DNA of 38,709 nt from Fragilaria crotonensis (lineage: Eukaryota > Bacillariophyta > Fragilariophyceae > Fragilariales > Fragilariaceae), in assembly GCA_022925895.1 (NCBI GenBank), contig JAKSYS010000604.1:1-38709 (forward strand), read 5' to 3'. Below the pieces are notes generated by a model. It worked only from the letters and a program-made list of their open reading frames with translations, was not told the DNA's origin and ran no database searches. The stretch's first letter is position 1. Each line of letters opens with the position of its first letter. The position numbers and the translations under genes are program-made. Below, piece after piece: positions 10,553-19,914 of this stretch.

Positions 10553-11944
10553 CTAGTCCCGTACTTCAGTTCGTCTTCGCGCACCATCTCTTGCAGCAAC
10601 TTGTGGGCGCTCCTCCACGTAAGTCTTGTTGAGAAAGAAGATCGGTCTCGGGCCCTTGCTGATCTTGTCGAACGCGTGGAAGGACCGATGTGCATCATCG
10701 ACTTTGCCATCAAGTCCTTTGGCGCAACGCACAGATATGTCCAGGTCTATGGTAATCTGAGAGAGCGTCTTATGTTTGACACCGGCATCACCGTGTGCGT
10801 ACGTTTGGTACTTGTTTCGGATCGTTTTGAGATCGGCAAACCAATTGTGAAGATGATACGCGGCACCAAGCACTGCCGTGTCGTCAGCAAACCAAGCCTT
10901 GGCCTTGTAGAGAAAGCCTATATCACCATGCACTGTGCGAATATCAGGACCATTGAACAATGGATATCGACCAGATTTATGCACCGCTTCAGGGAAGTCG
11001 CTGTTACTTTCTTTTCCATACTGCTCGTCGCGCTCTCCATACATTCGTTTATGAGTTCGCAAGGGTATGATCCGTTCTGTTGGGTCCCCGATTCCTTCCA
11101 CACACTTACCACCAATAAGGTCGGGGTGGAACCATGGGACCTCCTTCATACAATATGGAGAGCTCTCAAACGAAATGGTAGAAGGAATGATCTTGGGGCC
11201 GTGGCAGTCTGGATCAGGTCTCAACTCCGGAAAATCACAGGATTGCACAGCTCGAAGGAAGTCACGAGATACAACTTCGTCAGCATCAGACATGATACCG
11301 ACATCGGTTGGCAACATGCCAGCATCTTTCCATCGTTTGATTATCGTATTGCGCTGTTCTGATTCGCGATCCATCCCTTTGAGATCTGGCATATCCTCAA
11401 GCCATAGATCGAGGAAGACTTTGGTCTTGGACCCAAACATTTCAGATTGTAGTAAAAGATCCCCCTCCTTCGAGTCCTTGAACCTAAGCGGTCTAGGAGT
11501 GGCCATGTGTGTTGTGTTCGCCTCGATGAAGACGGCGACATGGTAAATGTCATAGACTTCAATAGCGTGAATGAGCAGGATTTCCCAATTATCGTCCGCG
11601 ATCATTGATCCAAAGAAAATCCGACGCGGCGGGCCGTCGTAGGGCTTAAGATTGTAACGATCGCATCGCGTCACTGTCCTTTCATTGTCAATACGTGCAT
11701 GCGCTTCTCTATACAAACTGCTCACTTGGAACTTTGGAACTGCAATGGCACGTGCAACATCTCGGCGTTCAATGCCAATGCCGTCCTCACGTGCTAGTAC
11801 CGGTAATGCGAAGGAATCTTCGCATGCCGTCAGCGAATTGCGAATTGCAAAGAGTGCAGAGTTTGACGTATTCATAAAGGCAAGGCCCATGATGGAAACA
11901 ATCACGAGGACTCGCGCAACATTCTTGAAACCCATCGTTCTCAA
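10553..11944 (-). CDS. Family 17 glycosyltransferase (beta-1,4-mannosyl-glycoprotein GlcNAc-transferase-like), type II membrane protein
   Basis: The first ATG at 11944 opens a typical Golgi anchor: a short basic tail, then a hydrophobic segment at about residues 9-24 (RVLVIVSIMGLAF). The lumenal domain carries the GT17 signatures: RRIFFGSM with the aligned E-x-x-L-L-x-x-x-I-x-E-x-Y-D helix (about 107-132), VFIEANTTHMATPRPL (138-153), and the acidic GIMSDADEVVSRDFL motif (216-230) that corresponds to D-x-D-E in MGAT3 and relatives. HLHNWF and an arginine-containing helix follow near the end. MGAT3 adds a bisecting GlcNAc to N-glycan cores; whether this enzyme does the same is not shown. The text after NKTYVEER (about 10610) runs out of frame because of one extra base in a G3/C3 run. 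In the neighbouring frame the sequence continues as HKLLQEMVRED into the linker and second domain. Confidence 0.88.
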   Translation of the reverse strand: MRTMGFKNVARVLVIVSIMGLAFMNTSNSALFAIRNSLTACEDSFALPVLAREDGIGIERRDVARAIAVPKFQVSSLYREAHARIDNERTVTRCDRYNLKPYDGPPRRIFFGSMIADDNWEILLIHAIEVYDIYHVAVFIEANTTHMATPRPLRFKDSKEGDLLLQSEMFGSKTKVFLDLWLEDMPDLKGMDRESEQRNTIIKRWKDAGMLPTDVGIMSDADEVVSRDFLRAVQSCDFPELRPDPDCHGPKIIPSTISFESSPYCMKEVPWFHPDLIGGKCVEGIGDPTERIIPLRTHKRMYGERDEQYGKESNSDFPEAVHKSGRYPLFNGPDIRTVHGDIGFLYKAKAWFADDTAVLGAAYHLHNWFADLKTIRNKYQTYAHGDAGVKHKTLSQITIDLDISVRCAKGLDGKVDDAHRSFHAFDKISKGPRPIFFLNKTYVEERPQVAARDGARRRTEVRD

Positions 11945-12148
11945 TGATATAATTCAGGCTTTTCAGTGGCGATATTGAATAAGGGTTGGGGGCGGGGTTT
12001 CAGGTTGGTCCTCATTTGTGCATAGTTTTAAGAAAAAACGTAAAACCATGATGCTGTGCTTGGAAATACGACGGAATACTCATGTACTGAGTAGCACGCA
12101 TGTATCATGTATCCTGTACGAGTACTCGGAGTACACCGATCCGGGTTG

Positions 12149-12493
12149 GTTTCGATTAGAATGCAAGGAAATGACGTCAAGCCGTACCAATCAGTACCGA
12201 GCCCAGGACGTACAACCTACGGTGATACAGTACTCCAGTAAGACAGTAGCATAGGGAGAGCATGCTGATTGGTACGGCGTGACGTCATTTCTTGCATTCT
12301 AATCGGATCCGTACCCCCACGATAAGACATGCTCTTACTGTACCGGATCCGATTAGAATGCAAGGAAATGACGTCACGCCGTACCAATCAGCATGCTCTC
12401 CTATGCTACTGTCTTACTGGAGTACTGTATCACCGTAGGTTGTACGTCCAGTGCTCGGTATTGTTTACGTCATTTCCTGCATTCTATCGAAAC
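12149..12493. repeat. 345-bp nested palindrome (foldback/MITE-like) carrying TGACGTCA sites
   Basis: The arms 12149-12314 and about 12339-12493 are near-perfect reverse complements around a spacer of about 25 bp. Each arm is itself an element of about 140-150 bp with terminal inverted repeats of about 40 bp (starting GATTAGAATGCAAGG and including CGTACCAATCA), so two copies stand head to head. TGACGTCA, the CRE-type octamer, occurs at 12172-12179, 12280-12287 and 12369-12376, and a degraded copy at 12465-12472. GGATCC flanks the centre on both sides. The structure suggests a non-autonomous foldback transposon. It sits about 200 bp upstream of the glycosyltransferase start, so it could also supply bZIP-binding sites to that promoter. 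Confidence 0.8.
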
Positions 12494-12529
12494 TCATTTT
12501 TCGATTTTTTTCAAAAAAGCATTTCTTAT

Positions 12530-12625
12530 GAGGGGGGGTACATCGAATTGGGGGGGGTCAGATGATGTACCTTTTTGATGACCTAGGGTCACATTTTCAA
12601 AATCTGACCCCCCCTCATGTACCCG
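12530..12625. repeat. G-tract inverted repeat
   Basis: G7 at about 12531-12538 and G8 at 12549-12556 (followed by TCAGAT) face the inverted ATCTGACCCCCCCT and CATGTACCC at about 12601-12625. The strand can fold into a long GC-rich hairpin. Only two long G tracts lie on one strand, so a classical four-tract quadruplex is not formed within this block alone. Confidence 0.55.
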
Positions 12626-13559
12626 GGGTCAGTACTGTATCATTGCTCCAGTGGGAATATACAGTGACCTTTTGTGGCTTTTCACTGCATGTTTAATACC
12701 ACAAAACGTACAAATACCTGATCCTCGTGTTTTCGTCGAACGTTGGAGCTGTTGTGTACTCGGATTATGGGATATCTCAACAATTGCCCTGCAATCGAAA
12801 CGCATCCTGCACTGTGATCTGTGATGACACCTCAAAATGATGCACGCCCTCCCAGCATAGATATACAACGATCACTCCCCCAATATTAAGTACAAGTAGG
12901 AGTCTCACAATCAGCATTGTGCGAATGCCAACAATGTTGGATACAATTATCAACTTGCAGTGTATCAAATTGTGTGCACGTGTTCCCAGTGCCCACTCAC
13001 GCCGTTCTCGCTCCGGTAATCGGAAAACTGCGCGGTGGTTCAGTACACAGTACTACAGTACACGATAAAGATTGCCAATTTTTCAATTTTTTTTGAAGGG
13101 TACATCGATGTACCCAGGGTACACAAGAGGGCCGGTGTACCCCCAACGATAAGACATGCTCTAAGTAGTATGCAAAATTTAGGGAGCGCGGGTACGTCCC
13201 CTAATCGAGCCGATCGAGCTTTCTAAAACAATCGACTCCATGAAAATTATACTTCATGTTTTATATCTCATAGTGCAAATTAAGTTACACATCACCTTCA
13301 CCTAAGAATCTCAGGCTGCTCCTATGAGGACAGGTATCTACCCCACACTGTGCCAGTAGTCAGTAGATGTCAGTACTACCGTTCACTACTGCAGGTGATG
13401 GCCGGTTCTATTATTAGTGGACATACACGAGCTCCCGTCATAGCTGAAGTTTCGAATACAGTACACAATTATTGATATCATTGCATACATATTATTTAGA
13501 GAGTTCCTGTTTTTCTGTTTTTCAGCAATGTATACTTCAATAGATTCAAGCAACTCAAT
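12626..13559. other. Intergenic stretch, repeats but no gene
   Basis: There is no convincing reading frame. At 13137-13163 the GTACCCCCAACGATAAGACA block recurs, nearly identical to the palindrome spacer region at 12311-12336, so pieces of one repeat family are scattered here. TACATCGATGTA at 13101-13112 is a perfect palindrome next to a T-rich run. Confidence 0.5.
13137..13163 (+). repeat. Second copy of the palindrome-centre sequence
   Basis: GTACCCCCAACGATAAGACA plus the following TGCTCT repeats 12311-12336 with a single inserted A. In both places it follows or lies near GTAC-rich sequence, which suggests a repeat-family end or a recombination remnant. Confidence 0.6.
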
Positions 13560-14820
13560 CAATGATTGTCACATCTGTTGGCACCACACCTATTCTGCTG
13601 AAGTGGTTGAATTCAATTTCTTCTGATACTTCCTTGACATCAGTGTGTGTATCAGGATTCACCGGATCAGCCCAGTGAAGGGATTACAACATCACCAGCA
13701 TGCAACCATTGCAGGCAAGCCAGACAGAGGTAATGAGGTCTTTGTAGAATGCTTTGGAGGCAGCATCATGGGACCTGAAGCAATGGACAGCTGATTTGCC
13801 ATTATTGTCAGGAATTCACCCCACCACCTTGGTCAAACCTACTGACATCACAGAAGTTAACTCATAAGGGGGAGGGTGGTCTTGTGACCAAACAGTGGAA
13901 GCTGCTGTGTCATGAATACAAAGTCAAAGGATTGGAAAGGACCACTGGCTTGATGTTTGGAAGAACAGCCATAACAATCCAACATCAGGGCTAATTCCAC
14001 GCTTCTCAAGGGTTTGACAACTATCCATTGTCAATGATTGCATCCTTCTTTGTTCATGCATGCACTTTGAGCATATAGGTATTCCGTGTTGTCCCCAGAT
14101 GCATGTTTTGAGTGCAATTGATGATGAGTGTGCAGGTATCTGCCACCACAATGTGGCAGTCACCTGGTGGAAGGCGTTTATCAATTATGGGTTCAGCAGC
14201 ACTGACCCAAGCTGTCAGAAGGTTTCTTCCCTTTACCACAACTGCTCTTCAATGATATACATGGTCCATCTCTCCTGAAGGGATCCAAACTTCCAACCGT
14301 GAGGTCCAACATAATTTGATCAATTCTTTGCTGTGAAACAAACGAAGGAAACATGCATCAACTATAGCATTGCAACCATTAACGCCACTTTATGTCAGTC
14401 TGGTGCCTCAAGTTTCATGTTGTCAACCTTGAGTATGATAGTGATGACCTTCTGTTGACAGGAAGCAGAGAGGTCGATTTCAATGATGACAAGGGTGGGG
14501 GGCCTTGCAATACGCAACAAGATACAAACACATCGGGAATGATGATTGCATAATGGTGTTCCCAGATCCAGATACTCGTGCCATTATCGGTGTGGACAGC
14601 ACTCCATATGGTGTCCTTGTTCTCCTTGCAAAGCAGCTAGCCCAAATTCTGGACAGGAATTCTTCTCCTGACAAACTCCAGCATTATAAGGATTTTCTAT
14701 CAAGTGCCATAGCAGAGAAAAAGCAAGGACTAGTAATGAAGGCAAACAAAGGAAAATCAAGTGTGGCTTCTAACAATAGAATGAAGAAACATGGAACAAA
14801 GCACATGGCATTCCAATGAT
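13560..14820 (+). pseudogene. Transposase-like remnant with a SWIM-type zinc motif (MULE-like)
   Basis: Around 14030-14110 the plus strand reads CSCMHFEHIGIPCCPQMHVL in one open frame. That matches the C-x-C ... G-I-P-C-x(n)-H layout of SWIM zinc fingers that close many Mutator-like transposases. The frame continues as CHHNVAVTWWKAFINYGF to about 14275. A later open piece at 14505-14819 (PDPDTRAIIGVDSTPYGVLV, then a lysine-rich tail) may be its C-terminus. Stops and frame changes occur before 14000 and between 14278 and 14505, so the copy is dead. The SWIM call is supported by the cysteine pattern; the MULE family is inferred. It may be related to the remnant at 3650-4530. Confidence 0.42.
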
Positions 14821-14939
14821 GTGCTGTTTGTTGTCACCAATTTAGAGAACACTTGCTATCTTTACCATAGTTGCAGAAACTTTTGTTATCTCTAATTTTT
14901 TGTAAATATAATTGCAACACTAAGATAAGAAACTCAAAT

Positions 14940-15105
14940 GTTTACTCTTCATCATCATCCGAATCATAGTCCCCGAGAGCAAATGCGTTGACGGTCACAG
15001 AAGCTTATGGCATTAAGGCAATCGTGACACCACCATGACTTTACCAACTCCCTCTTCTGGCAACAAGTGCAACATACGAGTCGCGTGCAGTTCTCACACA
15101 TGATA
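14940..15105 (-). pseudogene. Cysteine-rich (zinc-binding-like) peptide remnant
   Basis: Read leftward from an ATG near 15103, the frame gives MCENCTRLVCCTCCQK, then WWCHDCLNAISFC, a dense set of C-x-x-C pairs. In another frame the same stretch ends as ALGDYDSDDDEE followed by a stop at about 14940, a typical acidic protein tail. The two pieces look like the end of one protein split by a frame change near 15000. No parent gene was found upstream because the tandem repeat begins there. It could be the tail of another transposon protein. Confidence 0.3.
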
Positions 15106-15259
15106 AGTGTTGATGCAGTACAATAAAGAACTTTGAAACTGGTGGCATGAAGGGAAAATGGTGCATGGCAATGCAGTGCAACTACGGAATGAGTAGAAGA
15201 GAGAATTTAGGTACCAGCGAGTAGAGAAAGGAATGTGGAGAAACGACTCAATTGCTAAA

Positions 15260-15546
15260 TATTTTTTGCAAATGTTGGTGAAAGATAACGAGGGTTTTGC
15301 AAATGTTGGTGAAATATGACGAGGGCTTTTGCAAACATGGTGAAAGATTAGGAGGGTTTCTGCAAACATGGGTGGTGCAGAAAAGAGGGTTTGTGCAAAC
15401 ACCACGGTGCAGAAAGTTAACGTGGGTTTTTGCAGATGTTGTAAAAAATAATGGGGGTTTAAGCAAACATGGTGCAGAACAATGCATAACAAGGGGTTTG
15501 TGCAAACATGGTGCAGAAAGATAACAAGGGTTTTTGCAAACATGAA
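15260..15546. repeat. Degenerate tandem repeat, about 34-bp unit, 8-9 copies
   Basis: The consensus is close to TTTTTGCAAACATGGTGCAG followed by AAAGATAACAAGGG. Successive units vary from about 30 to 39 bp, with the GCAAACATGGTG core best kept. Neighbouring 3' units are most alike and the first two use GCAAATGTTGG. The minus strand stays open across the array (15543-15094), giving repeated HHVC-x-N-P peptides, but this follows from the repeat's composition and is not taken as a gene. Confidence 0.8.
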
Positions 15547-16179
15547 GAGCCTTCACAATTCACAAGCAAGGACAGCATTTCTTCCTGTGATGTTGGACAC
15601 TACAGGGATGAGCAATTGGGAAGGTGCTGCAGGAAGCCATCATTGCAACTTGCAACGCTCTTCCTTTTCTGGGTGCACTCCTTTTCTGTGCAATCAGTTG
15701 CTTTCTGGGCAGCCGAGCTCTTCTTCTTTCTGGCATGACGTTTTGCAATATAGATGTCACGACTCACGACCCTTCCCTTTGGAAATAGGAACATTGTTTT
15801 CAAGAGCCTTGTTTGCCTTTGTTGCGGCGGCATCAGTGCTGCCGTCATTGTTCCCAACGCCCATTGCGGTCGTCACGGTAACATCCAGTACGTATCAACA
15901 GTTGTGGAAGGAATTGCTGTGATTGTGACAACATTGAGGGTGACATGACCAAAAGGAGAATAGGAACAGTGCCAATTTCAATAAATGACTACTACTTAAA
16001 GCAGTAGTTAACACTTAATGCAGTTACAAACATGTCTGCTGTTGTAGCTCATCAAGTAATTATTTGTCATAGCTACTTGACTGCAGAGACAGCCAAAGCC
16101 TGAGATATTGAAGATCAGCACCTGGACGCCACAACTGAAAGTGCTTCTGAAGGTCAGTTCATGAGATTTACAGAGAAGT
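15547..16179. other. Stretch without a recognisable gene
   Basis: Short overlapping frames on both strands (for example 15482-15922 plus and 15600-15857 minus) have no motifs I recognise. The base composition is like that of the surrounding transposon debris. Confidence 0.4.
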
Positions 16180-17430
16180 TGGTGATGTTTACTTTCCGGA
16201 GGGCATATCCTGAAATTTGGTGCTTTCCAGCAGCAACTTGCCTCCATGTTGTGACCAGCACCCTACCTTGACTCTGGTAAGCCAAGGACAAACAACAGGT
16301 CCATCCACGATCAGGCGGCTTGAAACCCGTGATGCCAGCAGAATACTCGGAGTGTACCGTGCTCCAGACTGTAACTTCTCCAACCAACTCAGAGTCCTCA
16401 AAACAAGAGCAGGCGGGTTTGCCATGTGACTGAGATCACCAAAGTTAACTCCAAGAGGCATTGAAACCTGCTTCCATATACAATGTACTCACCCGCGATG
16501 CAATATGTCCTACCATGCCTTGCCATTGACGAAGAAGACCTTGGCCCAGTACAGACACAGAACAAAACAAAGTCCTACACCAACATCTTGACGCGACTGA
16601 CCACCAGATTTATTCCATGGCATCAGCAGAGCTTTGGCGCTACAACAACTCATGTCCAACACTCATTTTGACCTCAGATCAACACTTTTGCTGCAACATC
16701 ACTTTAACCAAACTCTTGCACAGCAGGCTTGGTGCAACGACGAGTCAAAACTGCGCAAGCAGCTTGTCTGAAAGATGGAAAACTCAACAGAAGGTCACCC
16801 AGTACATGGCAGCAACCCCACCAACAACAAGAGACGGTTTCGTCAGACGGGCGTTCCCCGGCCCCGCAGCAGAACAAATTTTAACAGCGCAAGTACCTTA
16901 AACTCTACCCAGCAACGAATGACAGTAGGACGACAACCAGCTTCCTCCGACACCACAATCCAAAATCCTTTGCCGGTTCACCGGCCGGAAGCAAAGTACC
17001 ATATACGGCAGATCTCCGCAGTGTCCCTTTGCGTATGCACGCAACGACACACACGGCAAGCAATCCGAGAGCAATACCTCATTTCATGGGAGCCAGCCGT
17101 TAAAGGTTTCCGATTGTCTCAAAAGCTCTTCACTCCTTGACAAGCAACCTCTGGAAAGTGCACAGCAATGCGGTCATACATGACAAGGACAAGCATGAAA
17201 AAGTAACAAGATGTACAGCTGAGCAGGTGGAAATCCAACATGATTACTATGACAATTGCCAGCTCCTACCGACCGCAGATCAACGCTACTGCGACCAGCC
17301 TATCGACACAATCTTAAACTCCACCCAGTCGGTTCGCCGTAGTAGGTGGTTACGACAGGTCCAACGTTCCCGAGCGACTCGACTACTCGACATCGCTCTC
17401 AAGCGGACAATGACTCAATACTTTCCGATA
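16180..17430 (+). pseudogene. Second fragment of the non-LTR retroelement family
   Basis: DASRILGVYRAPDCNFSNQL and LKTRAGGFA at 16217-16429, then YSPAMQYVLPCLAIDEEDLG at about 16483-16545, correspond to the region between reverse transcriptase and RNase H in this element type. After a poorly readable middle, 17137-17430 gives LLPTADQRYCDQPIDTIL and SVRRSRWLRQVQRSRATRLL, equivalent to the DRHYC and CRWLCYIRMS C-terminus of the copy at 4500-8970. The RT catalytic and RNase H regions are missing, so this is a deleted copy or two neighbouring fragments. Confidence 0.5.
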
Positions 17431-19914
17431 CATGTACTTCCTGTACGCCTACACAAGTGCCAGGCAGGACAAGTACCAGCACAGGTTGTTATGCATCCTG
17501 ATCCGCCACCACCAGCGGCACCGCCTCCCCCATCTCAGACGTCTATCCTTGTTCGGTATTTTTCTCTACGCTAAGTCAGATATCTACAGATCTCCGCCAG
17601 TCTGCAATGCGACATGGCCAAGACAGGGTACAAAGTTAGTTGCTGCGAAAGCTTCTCCTCTCAAAATCCTTGCCCTGTCCATGCTACTAGAGAGATGCCT
17701 AGGTTGGGCATACCGTGTGAGTCCTTGCAAAAGTTTATAATAGAGCTATAAACCTACTATGTAATTCATTTTACATTTTTATTCATACTCTTGGGCTCTG
17801 GAGCAGGCCTCATTATTTTCATTTCTTTGTTTTGATAGTTTTCCCGAAATTAAGGTCTTCAAAACTACCGAAAATAACGGTGACTGGCACTTTTCTCTCG
17901 TACAACGCCGTGTAAATATTGGTCAAACTTTGACAGTCAAAGGGATCGTAATGAACAAGTGATTTGAAAATTCTGAAGTTACAAAGTACTCACCATGACA
18001 CCCAAAAAGGCCATGGATGCTTTGAAATTCCATCAAGATTGTTCTCTGAAGTATGCTTTGCAGATTGTGGAGGTCAACTTATGTCAAATGATGTGTAGTG
18101 TATGGTATGATATCTGTCTACAAACTTTGGCAGCAGTGGCAACAATGACACCGCATCCTGACCCTGAGTACAAGAGGGCAACAAATATGTAATAAAGGAT
18201 AAAACATAGCTCCATGGTGCACTGATTAATTGCGTTGTTTGCCATATTTCAAAAGCATCATGCATCATAGTGCTGGGCAATGGAATATAACAAGTTCACA
18301 GCACATACGAGAAAGAGAACTTCACCTTGACTGAAACACAAGCAACAATCAACCTATAAAAACAAAGTACAACAAGAAGCAAGGATCAAGAATCAGACTA
18401 TGCAAAAGAGTAGAATTTTCTCCTTTCTTGATGAAAACATGGTGCCAAGAAAATCATTGTCAACAAATGTAGAGCAAGATCTACTTATTGGGGGTGGTGT
18501 TCGAAAACAGGATTCTTGGATAGCAGCGTTGTTCATAACTTTGCCCCTGAGTAGTAAGAGGAGAACAATGGAAGCTCATGTGAATGAGTTTATCTTTTAC
18601 AGCGCGTGTCATATCACTGATGACAATTCTGCAGCAGAGCTGTCGTAGTGGGGTGGAAGTTGGTATTGGCTTGACAGGAGCAAGCAAGAACAGCAGCAGA
18701 TGCTGATTCATTGCCGAGTAAGGGAAGCACAAAGCACGAAGGATTGAAGCGGGGTCACCAGCAGACTGTGATAAGGTCCTGAAGGAAGGAATCTCCTTTC
18801 TGCTAATAATTGTCGACGTTTTACAAAATTTTGGAGAGCCGAGTGTAGAGGATGGATTCTGGGAGAGTCCTTGATGACCCCCCCCCCCTGCTCCATCAGA
18901 TCTTCCGGTGGGGGCTGTGTTGCATCGCACCAAGGGATCGTCCAAAGATGCACCACAACATCAGATGGATTGCATCTTGTCGGTAAAGGTGTTTAGGGAA
19001 AGTATTGCATACATTCTAGGCCTTCTTCAATATCTTGTTTATATTGCATAATGCCATGAAGTAGGATTCAAGATGAGATTGGATGCTCCTACTAGCTAAC
19101 TCAATGAAGGCACTTCAATCCTTCAAAGAATGTTCGGACCGAATAGCTTAAGAGTAGAATCCAATGAAAGAATATCATGGTGGCTTTGCTAATGTATGTC
19201 CAATATGAGCTTGGTCAAATCTACTAGCTTCGCCCTCCTGACTAGGACAGCAAAGGGATAGACATTGAAAGGTAGCCAATTTACAATTAGCAGTGCTGCT
19301 CTTTGGACTGAAGTTAATAAATGCATACAATGCAGAACCATGGAGAGTGGGTTCACTTAGAAATAAGTTCATTCGGAAAGAAAAAGTGGAAATTTAAGGC
19401 ACTTAATGGTGAGTAAACAACGACAAAAAACTAATACCGAATTTAAGCCGAAAATAACTTTTCAAAACTAGTAGAGAAAAAGCTGTTTTCGTTGTTTCCG
19501 TGTTTACACAAAAATAGTGAGGCCTGCTCTTGGTGTACTTGAGACAACTGTACTCTCTAGTAGCTAGTACTCGTAGAGCACAAGTATACGATATTTTCGG
19601 CTTGTTCCGGTACTACTGTACGTACGCATGACTTTTAGGAGATTTGGGAGTGTCATACCGAGGACATATTTATCATACAGTACATTGTATATCTATAGTA
19701 TAGGTACTACTATGCAATATGCAAGCACATGACTTGAAATTCCTGGCACTCGCTCTCCATTACGAACTATCAGTACAGATATACCCCAATTAACCGGACG
19801 AGGATTGTGTTGAGTCGATAGAGTTGTCGTGAACTGCCGGTTACAAGTAAAGTCCCATCTTCACATTCTGCAGATTGCTTACACTCTGTATCTGCTGCTG
19901 TGGTCGTTGACGAC
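17431..19914. other. 2.5-kb stretch without a recognisable gene
   Basis: The stretch has AT-rich sequence, with only short frames. The longest, on the minus strand at 18945-18481, has no motif I know and overlaps a C9 run at 18881-18889. The last few hundred bases (19560-19900) contain GTACGTACGC and other GTAC-rich motifs and presumably include the promoter and 5' UTR of the large gene starting at 19915; no defined promoter element was recognised. Confidence 0.4.

Larger units (their letters stand above)
9254..11944 (-). other. Probable single gene: GT17 domain fused to a second glycosyltransferase domain
   Basis: Two glycosyltransferase frames and the frame between them (10713-10207) lie on the same strand. 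They can be read as one protein if two single-base changes are assumed: one extra base in the GGG at 10605-10607 and one missing base at the AA at 10328-10329. The joined length is then 2691 nt, 897 codons including the stop, about 896 residues. The joining segment is acidic and low-complexity, with EEGQPEDDVADSPGG and ETENENETNKSG, as expected for a flexible linker between two folded domains. No start codon with good context and no spacer are needed for a separate second gene. The alternative is two adjacent genes, with the linker the C-terminal tail of the first. Confidence 0.55.

Noticed and set aside
10601-11362. 253-codon plus-strand frame opposite the GT17 gene
   Set aside because: It mirrors a well-supported glycosyltransferase frame on the minus strand and shows no domain of its own.
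12530-12625. G-quadruplex regulatory element
   Set aside because: Only two long G tracts lie on one strand in this block; an inverted-repeat hairpin explains the sequence better.
15094-15543. 149-codon minus-strand Cys/His-rich repeated frame
   Set aside because: It is a by-product of the 34-bp tandem repeat; unit length varies and breaks any constant peptide period.
18481-18945. 154-codon minus-strand frame
   Set aside because: It has no motif, crosses a C9 run and has no splice or start context that would support a gene.
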